Positions 55,801 to 62,427 of a stretch of 64,000 nucleotides of DNA are shown here, piece by piece. The stretch lies in NCBI GenBank assembly GCA_963824095.1, contig CAWGNS010000008.1, positions 2,914,001 through 2,978,000 on the forward strand, in the 5' to 3' direction. The notes beneath the pieces are model-generated. The model worked only from the letters and a program-made list of their open reading frames with translations. It was not told the origin of the DNA and searched no databases. The DNA is from JBBDWJ01 sp963824095. Lineage in GTDB: Bacteria; Acidobacteriota; Terriglobia; Bryobacterales; UBA6623. Numbering within the stretch: the stretch's first letter is position 1; every line of letters begins with the position of its first letter. The position numbers were made by a program, and so were the translations under genes.

Positions 55801-57117
55801 CTGCACGATCCGCTGACCGGCCTGCCCAATCGCAACTATTTCATGGGGCAACTGGAGCGCGCCGCCAAAGAAGGGTCGCGACGCGGTACCCGAACCTTCG
55901 GCATTCTTTTCCTCGATATCGATCGCTTCAAACTGGTTAACGACAGCCTGGGGCACCTGATCGGCGACCAGTTGCTGGTGGCGATCGCCGACCGGCTCAA
56001 AATCTGCCTGCGGCCCGGGGACACGATCGCCCGCCTGGGCGGGGACGAATTCGCCGTGCTGGTCGAAGCCGTCAACAGCGTCGACGACGCGACCCACATC
56101 GCCGAGCGCATCCAGAGCGAGTTGGAGTTACCGTTCCGGGTCGCCGACCAGGACGTGTTCACCTCCGCCAGCATCGGTATTGCGCTCAATCGTCCCGCGC
56201 GTGGCTCGGCCGAAGATCTGCTGCGGGACGCCGACACGGCGATGTATCGCGCCAAGGCCCAGGGACGCGCCCGCTACCAACTGTTCACGCAGGGCATGCA
56301 CACCCGGGCGGTGGACTTCCTGCGCATGGAAACGGCGCTGCGGCGCGCTCTGGAGCGCGACGAACTGCGGGTACACTATCAGCCGATCGTTTCGCTCGAA
56401 ACCGGCGAGATTACCAGTTGTGAGGCGCTCATCCGCTGGCAGCACCCGGAGCGCGGCTTGATCCTGCCCGGCGAATTCGTATCGCTGGCCGAGGAGACCG
56501 GGCTGATCGTCCCGATGAGTGCCTGGCTGATGCGCACCGCCTGCACGCAAGTCAAGGCCTGGCAGGCGGCCGGGTTGCCGAGCATCCGCCTGGCGGTGAA
56601 TATCTCGCCGCGGCAACTCACCCAGGAGAATCTGTTCCAAACCGTGTCGCATGTGCTGTTCGCAACCGGACTGGGCCCGGATTCGCTGGAACTCGAACTC
56701 ACCGAAAGCGCCCTGATGGAAAGCACCGAGCAGACGATCAAGCCGCTGGTCGAACTCTCCGCCCGGGGTGTGCAGATCTCGCTCGACGATTTCGGCACCG
56801 GCTACTCCTCGCTGGTCTATCTGCGCCGCTTCCCGATCAGCAAGCTGAAAATCGACTCTTCGTTTGTGCGCGACATCATCACCGATGTCGGCGACGCCGC
56901 GATCGCCTCGGGACTGATCGCGCTGGCCCACAGCCTGGACCTGCGGGTGACCGCCGAAGGCGTCGAGACGATGGAACAACTCGAGTTTCTACGCCGCAGA
57001 AAATGCGATGACGTGCAAGGGCATGTGATCAGCCCGCCGCTTGACGCCGTCAGGTTCACCGAGATGCTGCGGAACGGCATCGATAGCAAGCTGTTCTCCA
57101 GCGCCCCCGGCGCCTAG
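52867..57117 (+). CDS. membrane sensor with Cache-like, CHASE, two PAS, GGDEF and EAL domains
   Basis: 1,416 residues from ATG at 52867 (a TTG at 52852 is possible). Helix 21-41, Cache-like periplasmic sensor about 45-335, helices about 337-358 and 381-400, CHASE domain about 411-640 (FPGFGYLAFIERVPAEQ), helix about 682-700, PAS about 717-840 and 846-970. GGDEF with intact RLGGDEF (about 1057) and I-site RPGD five residues before it. EAL with EALIRW (about 1185), LDDFGTGYSSL and EGVE. Both c-di-GMP synthesis and hydrolysis motifs are complete, so net activity is set by ligands or partners. Having both Cache-like and CHASE sensors in one chain is uncommon. Confidence 0.93.
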   Translation: MRRFFTSLVPKWPWRLRRPGMPELVCAALALACLILPEWWALSRNRVDREKELRDLLSVQLEGAQDALQAWAADLRSEVVARASDPEVRRLVALAAAPEGSAEGTQRDANRSLLNQTLNTLQGPSERFSSRFDGFVAVAPGGRVVADSLGQRVGALLPLPQGSVLRLALQGETALNPLGTHDLNLVLDDAERESCILAAVPVRDSEGRVLAALAFRFRVRNALQGLITARNGRGPALEAYSSSGAWVTNTNPRQGRLGDSPATSPAVGDLLARIWAGDTGLPSMHPPALLHERPFFNVDGYGGLDGQWVVGAAAAVPEIGVGLLVELDSGAAYRSVRRSRWTLIGLAMILGFGLLLAILNQTSAGGAVAAPMVRSSARNTAAWAILGVSVLATGVTWWATKSKVEQYDRTRFEQEAERIRDDLLGRIDRYAELLRSVSASFEAFGTMQPAEWDDFVGSLNLSETFPGFGYLAFIERVPAEQAPQLTGAAPASLVAPYAGYAPGSGPRRFSILCVAPVGPSRNPVGFDLGSSTALRAVLERARDTGETALSGIVEETALSGGETGLLMLDPVYRAGAETETRSDRREALVGWVAAFVRSSEMIKNLASSSLADIDLEVFDGAKLDRRYLLYDQDGTSQNEIERNSSRFQQALRVDVGGHPWTLFFSSISGFDLPITQNHPAQVLVGGLAISVLLFDIALVLSSTRSRALAIAELMTHKVRESEGRVRAVIDCALDGIITFDETGHVHTFNPAAERLFGRSAAEAQGVRIEDLLLSHPRPSSDHTAGVSPWARHLMQGPGRECMGRRKDGATFPAELTISRLQTTDRILYTAIVRDISERKAAEEALRESEARYALAARAANDGLWDWNLRTDSIYYSPRWKAMLGIEDSAVVDTPEVWFHRVHEDDQARLQANLKEHLEGITSHFESEYRAMHRDGSYRWMLSRGIAVRDDSGRPIRVAGSQTDITARKQAERQLLYDALHDPLTGLPNRNYFMGQLERAAKEGSRRGTRTFGILFLDIDRFKLVNDSLGHLIGDQLLVAIADRLKICLRPGDTIARLGGDEFAVLVEAVNSVDDATHIAERIQSELELPFRVADQDVFTSASIGIALNRPARGSAEDLLRDADTAMYRAKAQGRARYQLFTQGMHTRAVDFLRMETALRRALERDELRVHYQPIVSLETGEITSCEALIRWQHPERGLILPGEFVSLAEETGLIVPMSAWLMRTACTQVKAWQAAGLPSIRLAVNISPRQLTQENLFQTVSHVLFATGLGPDSLELELTESALMESTEQTIKPLVELSARGVQISLDDFGTGYSSLVYLRRFPISKLKIDSSFVRDIITDVGDAAIASGLIALAHSLDLRVTAEGVETMEQLEFLRRRKCDDVQGHVISPPLDAVRFTEMLRNGIDSKLFSSAPGA

Positions 57118-57929
57118 CCAGGCACCGCCGGCGGCCATCCCCAAGCCAACGCACAGCCGCGGACCCTCCCGTTCCGCGCAAGCCCCCGCGCCGCATCACG
57201 CGGCGATGGACCATCCAAAAAGCCTCTTTCGAAGACAACGCCCGCGAGCGAGCTGCAGTTAGGGCCCGCAAGCCGGACCTCAACCCCAGCGGGATCCGCC
57301 CGCGGCCAAGTCCGTATCCCCGCCCTGTCTGCTCTCTCAGCCCACACATCTCCGGGGCCGTCGCCGGAAAAGGTCTCGCGAATCCTCAAATAAAGGTGCG
57401 TAAAACCGCAACGTGGCCGGAGTTTGCAGAAACCAGGCCCGGTTTGCCTGAGGGAAACTTTGGTACCACCGCCGCTTGTGGAAAACCCGGCTAAGGACGG
57501 GGACCGACGATCATCTCCCAAAATTTTGCAACGATACACCACAAAAAGGGGGTGGTGTGTTTTGGCGGGGGATGACCAGTGCTACTGGAATGACCTTGGA
57601 CGAATCCATATTGCATTTAGAATCAATAGCTTACAGGAATCGATATGGTTGTTTTGGGAAGCGCTCGGCCGACGGTAAAAAATCTTTATAAGGTGTTTAC
57701 TTTACTACTTGTTAATGCTACCATATCCGTACCTGGTCATATTTCTCTGAGTCCTAGGGTCATATGCCAGAAAGCTGCTGCGCAACCAAGAGCAAGGGGA
57801 AGTTTTCGTCGATGGCTAGCCTGAGCGAAGTCCTACCTGGGCTCGTGTTGAGTAGTACCAGTGTGCTAGACACCGGGCTTCAACAAGCTCGGAAGCCCGC
57901 GTTTTAAGTTCGAGCGAAAGGAAAAAACT
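57118..57929. other. 812-bp region with an AT-rich island and leader of the small peptide gene
   Basis: 57118-57540 shows nothing I can support. 57590-57760 is much AT-richer than the surroundings and holds a plausible promoter. 57875-57898 is a 7-bp hairpin (GGGCTTC...GAAGCCC) followed by GCGTTTT, a weak attenuator or terminator candidate in the leader of the gene at 57930. Confidence 0.5.
57696..57724 (+). promoter_or_regulatory. putative sigma-70-type promoter
   Basis: TTTACT (57696-57701), 17-bp spacer, TACCAT (57719-57724). Four of six matches in each box, in the AT-rich island. It would give a leader of about 200 nt before the ATG at 57930. Confidence 0.4.
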
Positions 57930-58064
57930 ATGATTCGCGCATTGTTGGTTGTTTCGTTGTTGTTGCTGAAGTTCGGGATTTCGACGGTCAAGGAGGCGAA
58001 GGCGAATAACTTCATGCCTGAGCCCGACTGCCCCTGGCCGGCGCCTCCCGATTGCGAGTGCTAG
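57930..58064 (+). CDS. 44-residue exported Cys/Pro-rich peptide
   Basis: ATG preceded by GAAAGGAAAAAACT, a good Shine-Dalgarno in an AT-richer context. Residues 2-25 look like a Sec leader: MIRALLVVSLLLLKFGISTV then KEAKA, with an AxA-type site before NN. The mature part would be about 19 residues, NNFMPEPDCPWPAPPDCEC: three Cys, five Pro, acidic. No homologue comes to mind. The leader structure, ribosome-binding site and own promoter argue for a real gene; role (signal, metal ligand, toxin) unknown. Next gene is a membrane protein 107 bp on. Confidence 0.6.
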   Translation: MIRALLVVSLLLLKFGISTVKEAKANNFMPEPDCPWPAPPDCEC

Positions 58065-58171
58065 TCTAATCACGGCACGCAAACACGGTATTGGCAAAAG
58101 GCGGCGTAGAGTGCTAGGATCACGATAGTACTGAGCCTCTCGGTACTAGGAGTTGGTACCCCGCGCCGCCT

Positions 58172-58969
58172 ATGCCTTCCGCTCTCGAGCTGCTCTGGTT
58201 GGCCAAGTTAGTCCTCGGAGCGATGTGGGCCGTCCGGATCTGGAGACTTGGCCTGATTCGCCGCTATCCCGTCCTTTTCGCCTACCTCATTTTCGTAACG
58301 ATCATCGTGGATGTAGCCGGTTCCTGGCTATATAACTCTCACCTCCGCTTGGGCAGTCAGAAGGCCTACAACGTGTTCTGGGTGTTTGTGCAGCCGGTCT
58401 GCTGGCTGCTCTGGTTTGGCGTGGTCTATGAGGTCTACGACCACATGGTGGAGCGCTACGCCGGGGTACGCAAGCTGGGGCGGATGGTGCTCTACGGCTC
58501 TCTGGGCGGGTTGGCCGTGGTGCTGGGCGTGCTGCTGCACATGAACCTCTACCGGATCCCCGACCTCAACCAATGGAAATCGTTCTGGCTCAAGCAGGAG
58601 CAGGGCGTCTATATGGGAATCGCGCTGCTGGTGTTTGTGCTGCTGGCTTTCCGGCGCGTGTTCCGGCTCTCGGTTTCGCGCAACGTGCAGTTGATCTTCA
58701 CGACGTTTGGCCTTTATTTTGCCGGCTTTGCGGCCCTGATGGTGATCCGCACCTACATGGGCCCCGAGTTCCGGCCGATTCGCGACATGGTCAGCATGGT
58801 GCTCTACATCGCGTGTCTGGCTTGCGGTGGGTTCCTGTTCTCACGCAGCGGCGAGACGCAAAACGTCGGACCTTTGCTGGAAGGCCAGGTAAACCCCGAG
58901 ATGGCCGCGCGCGCCGCGCAACAACTGCAAAGCTTCAACGACCGCCTGGTACGGGTACTTAACGCCTGA
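58172..58969 (+). CDS. seven-helix integral membrane protein of unknown function
   Basis: 265 residues. Hydrophobic helices at about 5-22, 32-52, 66-86, 105-125, 147-164, 178-198 and 210-230; soluble C-terminal 30 residues. Arg-rich loops (RIWRLGLIRRYP, FRRVFRLSVSRN) suggest the orientation. I cannot place it in a named family, but it resembles hypothetical membrane proteins common in Acidobacteria (recollection, unchecked). ATG at 58172 has no strong Shine-Dalgarno. Confidence 0.75.
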   Translation: MPSALELLWLAKLVLGAMWAVRIWRLGLIRRYPVLFAYLIFVTIIVDVAGSWLYNSHLRLGSQKAYNVFWVFVQPVCWLLWFGVVYEVYDHMVERYAGVRKLGRMVLYGSLGGLAVVLGVLLHMNLYRIPDLNQWKSFWLKQEQGVYMGIALLVFVLLAFRRVFRLSVSRNVQLIFTTFGLYFAGFAALMVIRTYMGPEFRPIRDMVSMVLYIACLACGGFLFSRSGETQNVGPLLEGQVNPEMAARAAQQLQSFNDRLVRVLNA

Positions 58970-59012
58970 CGCGCCTGCTTGGCCGGTTCGGGCCCAGGAC
59001 AACGGCAACCGT

Positions 59013-60818
59013 TTAGAACGAAGCCTTCCAGGGCTGTCCTTTGGACTCCACCAGTTCCACGTCACCCGAGGGCGGCAGGCTGTCAAAACGCTCCTGGGTC
59101 GCGTCGGGCCAAATCACGCCGATGCCTTCCACCGTTTCACCCTCGACCGCGAACAGCACGCGGACATCGCTGGAACTCAGGTAGCTGCCGTCACGATGGG
59201 CGCGCCGCCAGACGGGCGGCTTGCCCTTGCGGAGCAGCGCCAATCGCGCTCCGATCGCCTCGCGATTGGCCTTGGCGCCCCGCAGCCGAACTCGCAGCAC
59301 GGGCTTCGCCGAGCCCACCTCGTTGAGCAGTAACCGCACCGGACCGTTGTTGTTGGTCACCACGATATCGATGTCGCCGTCGTTGTCGATATCGCCGAAC
59401 GCGGCGCCGCGGCTGACCTCGGAGAGTTCGAACGCCGCCCCTGCCTGGGCGCTGACGTCCTGATAGCGGCCACCCTCGCCGCCGCGCAGCAGCAGGTTCT
59501 TCTGGTGGAACGGATAGGGCTCGCCGCGCAGGCTTTCGACGATGGTCACGGCGCCGTTGGCGATGAACAGGTCGAGCCGGCCGTCGTTGTCGTAGTCGAA
59601 CCACTCCGATCCGAACCCGGTGTAGGGCATGCTGATCGTGCCCAGGCCGAAACGGGCGGTTTCGTCGCGAAACACGCCGTGGCCGTCGTTGAGATAGAGC
59701 GTGTTGGTCTCCTGCGTGAGGTGCGTCATGAAGAGGTCTTCGTCGCCGTCGCCGTCAAAATCGGCGGCCGTCACACCCATGCCAGCTTGGGCGCGGCCGT
59801 CGGCGTCGTAGGCGGCGCCGCCCATCAATGCGGTGTCCTCGAAGGTGCCGTCGTGATTGTTGCGCCAAAGCTGGTTGGCTGTGCCGTCGTTGGCGACGTA
59901 GAAATCGACCCAGCCGTCGTTGTCGAAGTCGGCGCAGATCACCCCCAGGCCGTTGCCGAAGCGGGCGCCAAGCCCGGCCTTGGCAGACATGTCGACGAAC
60001 TTGCCGCCGCCATCGTTGCGGAACAGCCGCGCCGGCACCGACCGGTACGTGTTGGGCGTGCAGTAGTCGCGCGCTCCGGTGGGGTCGAAGCACTCCTTGT
60101 TATTGGCCACCGTGAAATCGATGTAATTGGCAAAAAACAAGTCGAGGTCGCCGTCGCGGTCGTAGTCGACGAAGGCGGCGCTGGTCGACCAGCGGGCGTC
60201 GTCGACGCCGGCTTCCCGCGTGACGTCAGTGAAGGTACCGTCGCCGTTGTTGCGATAGAGCACGTTGGAGCCGAAATTGGTCACGTAGAGGTCGAGGTCG
60301 CCGTCGCCGTCGTAGTCCCCGACGGCTGCTCCCATACCGTAGCCCTGGAAGCCGACGCCGGCCTGCTCGGTCACGTCTTGAAATTGAAGCTTCCCCGAAG
60401 GGATCAGGTCATTGCGAAACAGCCGGTTTCCGGGCCAGTGACTCCCGGGCGGCGGGAAGCGGGCCTGGTCGACGCCCTTGGAGCGATCGAGCATGGTCCC
60501 TTGCAGCAGGTAGACATCGAGGTCGCCGTCGCCGTCGTAGTCGAACAGCGCCACCCCGGCGCCCATCACCTCCGGCAAGTAGTACTGTCCGGTGGAGCCG
60601 GTGAAGTGCTCGAAGTCGAGGCCCGTGGCGGCGGCGGCTTCGCGGAAGATTCCGGATTGCGAGACCGCCTCCGCGGGATGGCGTGAGGGGGTACTACAGC
60701 CCAGCCATGCACACAGGCAACCGGCGCACGCCAAGCGCCGCCAGCGGGCGCGGCTCCTCCAGAAGCCGCTCGTGCGGCCGGGATGCAACAGGATATACGA
60801 AGTAATTCTGGACGGCAT
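59013..60818 (-). CDS. CRTAC1-family lipoprotein with FG-GAP/VCBS repeats and ASPIC/UnbV domain
   Basis: 601 residues from ATG at 60818. The lipobox LCAWLGC marks an outer-membrane or surface lipoprotein. A seven-bladed propeller of calcium-binding FG-GAP repeats follows, each with D-x-D-x-D-G-D-x-D: ALFDYDGDGDLDVYL, VGDYDGDGDLDLYVT, FVDYDRDGDLDLFFA, CADFDNDGWVDFYVA, AADFDGDGDEDLFMT, WFDYDNDGRLDLFIA and FGDIDNDGDIDIVVT. The C-terminal UnbV/ASPIC domain includes VRLRGAKANREAIGARLAL and GIGVIWPDATQERFD. A binding or scaffold protein; substrate unknown. Confidence 0.93.
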   Translation of the reverse strand: MPSRITSYILLHPGRTSGFWRSRARWRRLACAGCLCAWLGCSTPSRHPAEAVSQSGIFREAAAATGLDFEHFTGSTGQYYLPEVMGAGVALFDYDGDGDLDVYLLQGTMLDRSKGVDQARFPPPGSHWPGNRLFRNDLIPSGKLQFQDVTEQAGVGFQGYGMGAAVGDYDGDGDLDLYVTNFGSNVLYRNNGDGTFTDVTREAGVDDARWSTSAAFVDYDRDGDLDLFFANYIDFTVANNKECFDPTGARDYCTPNTYRSVPARLFRNDGGGKFVDMSAKAGLGARFGNGLGVICADFDNDGWVDFYVANDGTANQLWRNNHDGTFEDTALMGGAAYDADGRAQAGMGVTAADFDGDGDEDLFMTHLTQETNTLYLNDGHGVFRDETARFGLGTISMPYTGFGSEWFDYDNDGRLDLFIANGAVTIVESLRGEPYPFHQKNLLLRGGEGGRYQDVSAQAGAAFELSEVSRGAAFGDIDNDGDIDIVVTNNNGPVRLLLNEVGSAKPVLRVRLRGAKANREAIGARLALLRKGKPPVWRRAHRDGSYLSSSDVRVLFAVEGETVEGIGVIWPDATQERFDSLPPSGDVELVESKGQPWKASF

Positions 60819-61277
60819 GCGACTGGCGTGGACGCGGGACGACGAACCCGCCGTGCGCAACATCGACCTTATGGGGGCGAACGGTGCGCGCTTGGGACTC
60901 TTCATTCTTGCGGAAGCCACCCAGGGGCGCAAGCAGGAGCCGAGGGCCGCCGCTGCGAGCCAGGCGGAGGGCGAAAGGGCCTAGCTCGGCGAACTATGTC
61001 TTGTGGACCGGCCGGCCGCGGTCTCACGGCTGGCGCCAGGAAGACGGCCTTGCCGGGGGCGATGGCCGCCGAGGAACCGGCGGCGGGCGGTACGCGGGGA
61101 GCGATAGCCGTTGAGCAAGCCTCGCGAAGCGGCGTCACAGCCTTGAGTTCCTTTCGTAAGCAGAAGCCGGACGCCCATAGCTGTGCCCCTTTCAGGTATT
61201 CCTGTCACTCGAATCCAAGATTTTTTTTACAAATGATTTTAAATAAGTCCTTTTCTTATTAATTGTCCATCTTTCTG

Positions 61278-61305
61278 TTGACACTGCCTGCGGGGCCGTG
61301 ATACG
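61278..61305 (+). promoter_or_regulatory. putative promoter of the exopolysaccharide antiterminator gene
   Basis: Perfect -35 TTGACA (61278-61283), 16-bp spacer, weak -10 GATACG (61300-61305), right after an AT-rich upstream element. The poor -10 lowers confidence. Confidence 0.35.
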
Positions 61306-61317
61306 TTTTGAGTGTCG

Positions 61318-61470
61318 TTTCCTGGTCTTGCCAAGGCAGGAAGCGAGCTCTCGTACCTGCCGAAGCGAAGCTTTCCTGGCAGCACTTCCGCCCAGGGAAG
61401 GCGACCGGGTTGCCACCCCGAAAATCGAAACCGCGCGAATCCCGACGGGGATTCGTGTGTCTCGGGTCTC
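61318..61470 (+). promoter_or_regulatory. structured 5' leader, possible degenerate c-di-GMP-I-type riboswitch
   Basis: Hairpins in order: GGCAGG (61335-61340) with CCTGCC (61356-61361), enclosing AGCGAG-CTC-TCGT; TTTCCTGG with CCAGGGAA (61372-61399); GGCGACCGGGTTGCC (61400-61414); CGAATCCC-GACG-GGGATTCG (61436-61455). The segment GAAGCGAAGC after the first hairpin and AAGGCGACCGGGTTGCC resemble the c-di-GMP-I pieces GACGCAAAGC and GGC-N-GGGUUGCC. The GCAAACC strand is not matched and no GNRA loop caps the first stem, so this is only a suggestion. Confidence 0.25.
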
Positions 61471-61553
61471 TCCGTATGTGGGACTCAGAGGGCGCAAGCT
61501 TTGCCGGATTTGCGATTCGACGACAAACGGCACGCCACAACGAAAGGCACGGC

Positions 61554-62261
61554 ATGAAGTATTGGTTTGCACTGCTGGTCAAGCCGCGGCACGAAAAGGC
61601 CGTCTCGGCGGCGCTGCGCTCGAAACACTACGAGGTGTTCCTGCCGCTGCGCAGCGTGCGCCGCAAATGGTCGGACCGCTACAAGGTGGTCGAGATGCCG
61701 CTGCTGGCCGGCTATGCCTTTTGCCGCTTCGAGTCCTGCGACAAGGTGCACATCCTCAGCACGCCGGGGGTCCGTAAGGTGGTTGGCTGGGGGACGAAAC
61801 CGGTCCCCGTCGAGGAAGACGAGATCGAAGCGTTGCAGACGGTGATGCGGGCGGGGCTGGCGGCCTCGCCGTGTCCGTTCCTGCGAACCGGCCAGGCGGT
61901 CCGCATCGACCGCGGCCCGCTGAGCGGGCTGAGCGGGCTGTTGCTCAAGAGCCAGGGGCAGAGCCGCTTCGTCGTTTCGATCACCCTGCTGCGACGCTCG
62001 ATTGCGGTCGAGGTGGAGCAGGACTGGATCAGCCCCGCGTATGAGCTCGAAGATGGCCGGGTTGGTCCGGTTGAGCGCGAGCCGCTTCGCGGGAACGTTT
62101 TTCCCTGTCGCGGCGGCCGAGGGGAGCCGGCGTATCCGCAACGGAACGTCGTCGTGCCACCGGAATTGGTGCCGCCGGGGTTCGGCGCTTTACGCGCCCC
62201 GGCCGGCAAATCGCGCAACGGGCACGGGATCGAACCGCGTGGGCTGCCCGGAATTGTTTAG
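61554..62261 (+). CDS. NusG-like transcription antiterminator (UpxY/RfaH/LoaP type)
   Basis: 235 residues from ATG at 61554. NGN domain: YWFALLVKPRHEKAVSAALRSKHYEVFLPLRSVRRKWSDR, MPLLAGYAFCRFE and ILSTPGVRKVVGWGTKPVPVEEDEI. KOW domain: FLRTGQAVRIDRGPLSGLSGLLLKSQGQSRFVVSITLLRRSIAVEVEQDWI. The C-terminal about 65 residues are Pro/Gly/Arg-rich and unlike the family core. Such paralogues ride RNA polymerase through one long polysaccharide operon; this fits the Wzz-type gene 166 bp downstream. Confidence 0.93.
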   Translation: MKYWFALLVKPRHEKAVSAALRSKHYEVFLPLRSVRRKWSDRYKVVEMPLLAGYAFCRFESCDKVHILSTPGVRKVVGWGTKPVPVEEDEIEALQTVMRAGLAASPCPFLRTGQAVRIDRGPLSGLSGLLLKSQGQSRFVVSITLLRRSIAVEVEQDWISPAYELEDGRVGPVEREPLRGNVFPCRGGRGEPAYPQRNVVVPPELVPPGFGALRAPAGKSRNGHGIEPRGLPGIV

Positions 62262-62427
62262 CGTCGCCTGGTCTCCCGGCTACGGCGCGTGTCTTTCCGG
62301 CGCCGTGCATCAACGATGCCGGAAATTCTTTTCGACTGTACCACCACCTGGATCGACTGCCCGTGCGCCTGAACCGGAAAGCCGAATACGCCGGTAGTTT
62401 GCGAACGGAACGATCGGAGATTCGACG

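Larger units (their letters stand above)
60819..61553. other. 735-bp divergent region: AT-rich promoter zone and structured leader
   Basis: 60819-61200 shows no supported gene (the lipoprotein frame stays open upstream but is not conserved in character). 61205-61275 is very AT-rich and includes TTTTTTTT at 61222. The antiterminator promoter and its about 250-nt leader occupy 61278-61553. Confidence 0.5.

Noticed and set aside
57875..57905. Intrinsic terminator in the leader of the small peptide gene
   Set aside because: Only a 7-bp stem and four T; kept as a weak attenuator note rather than a terminator.
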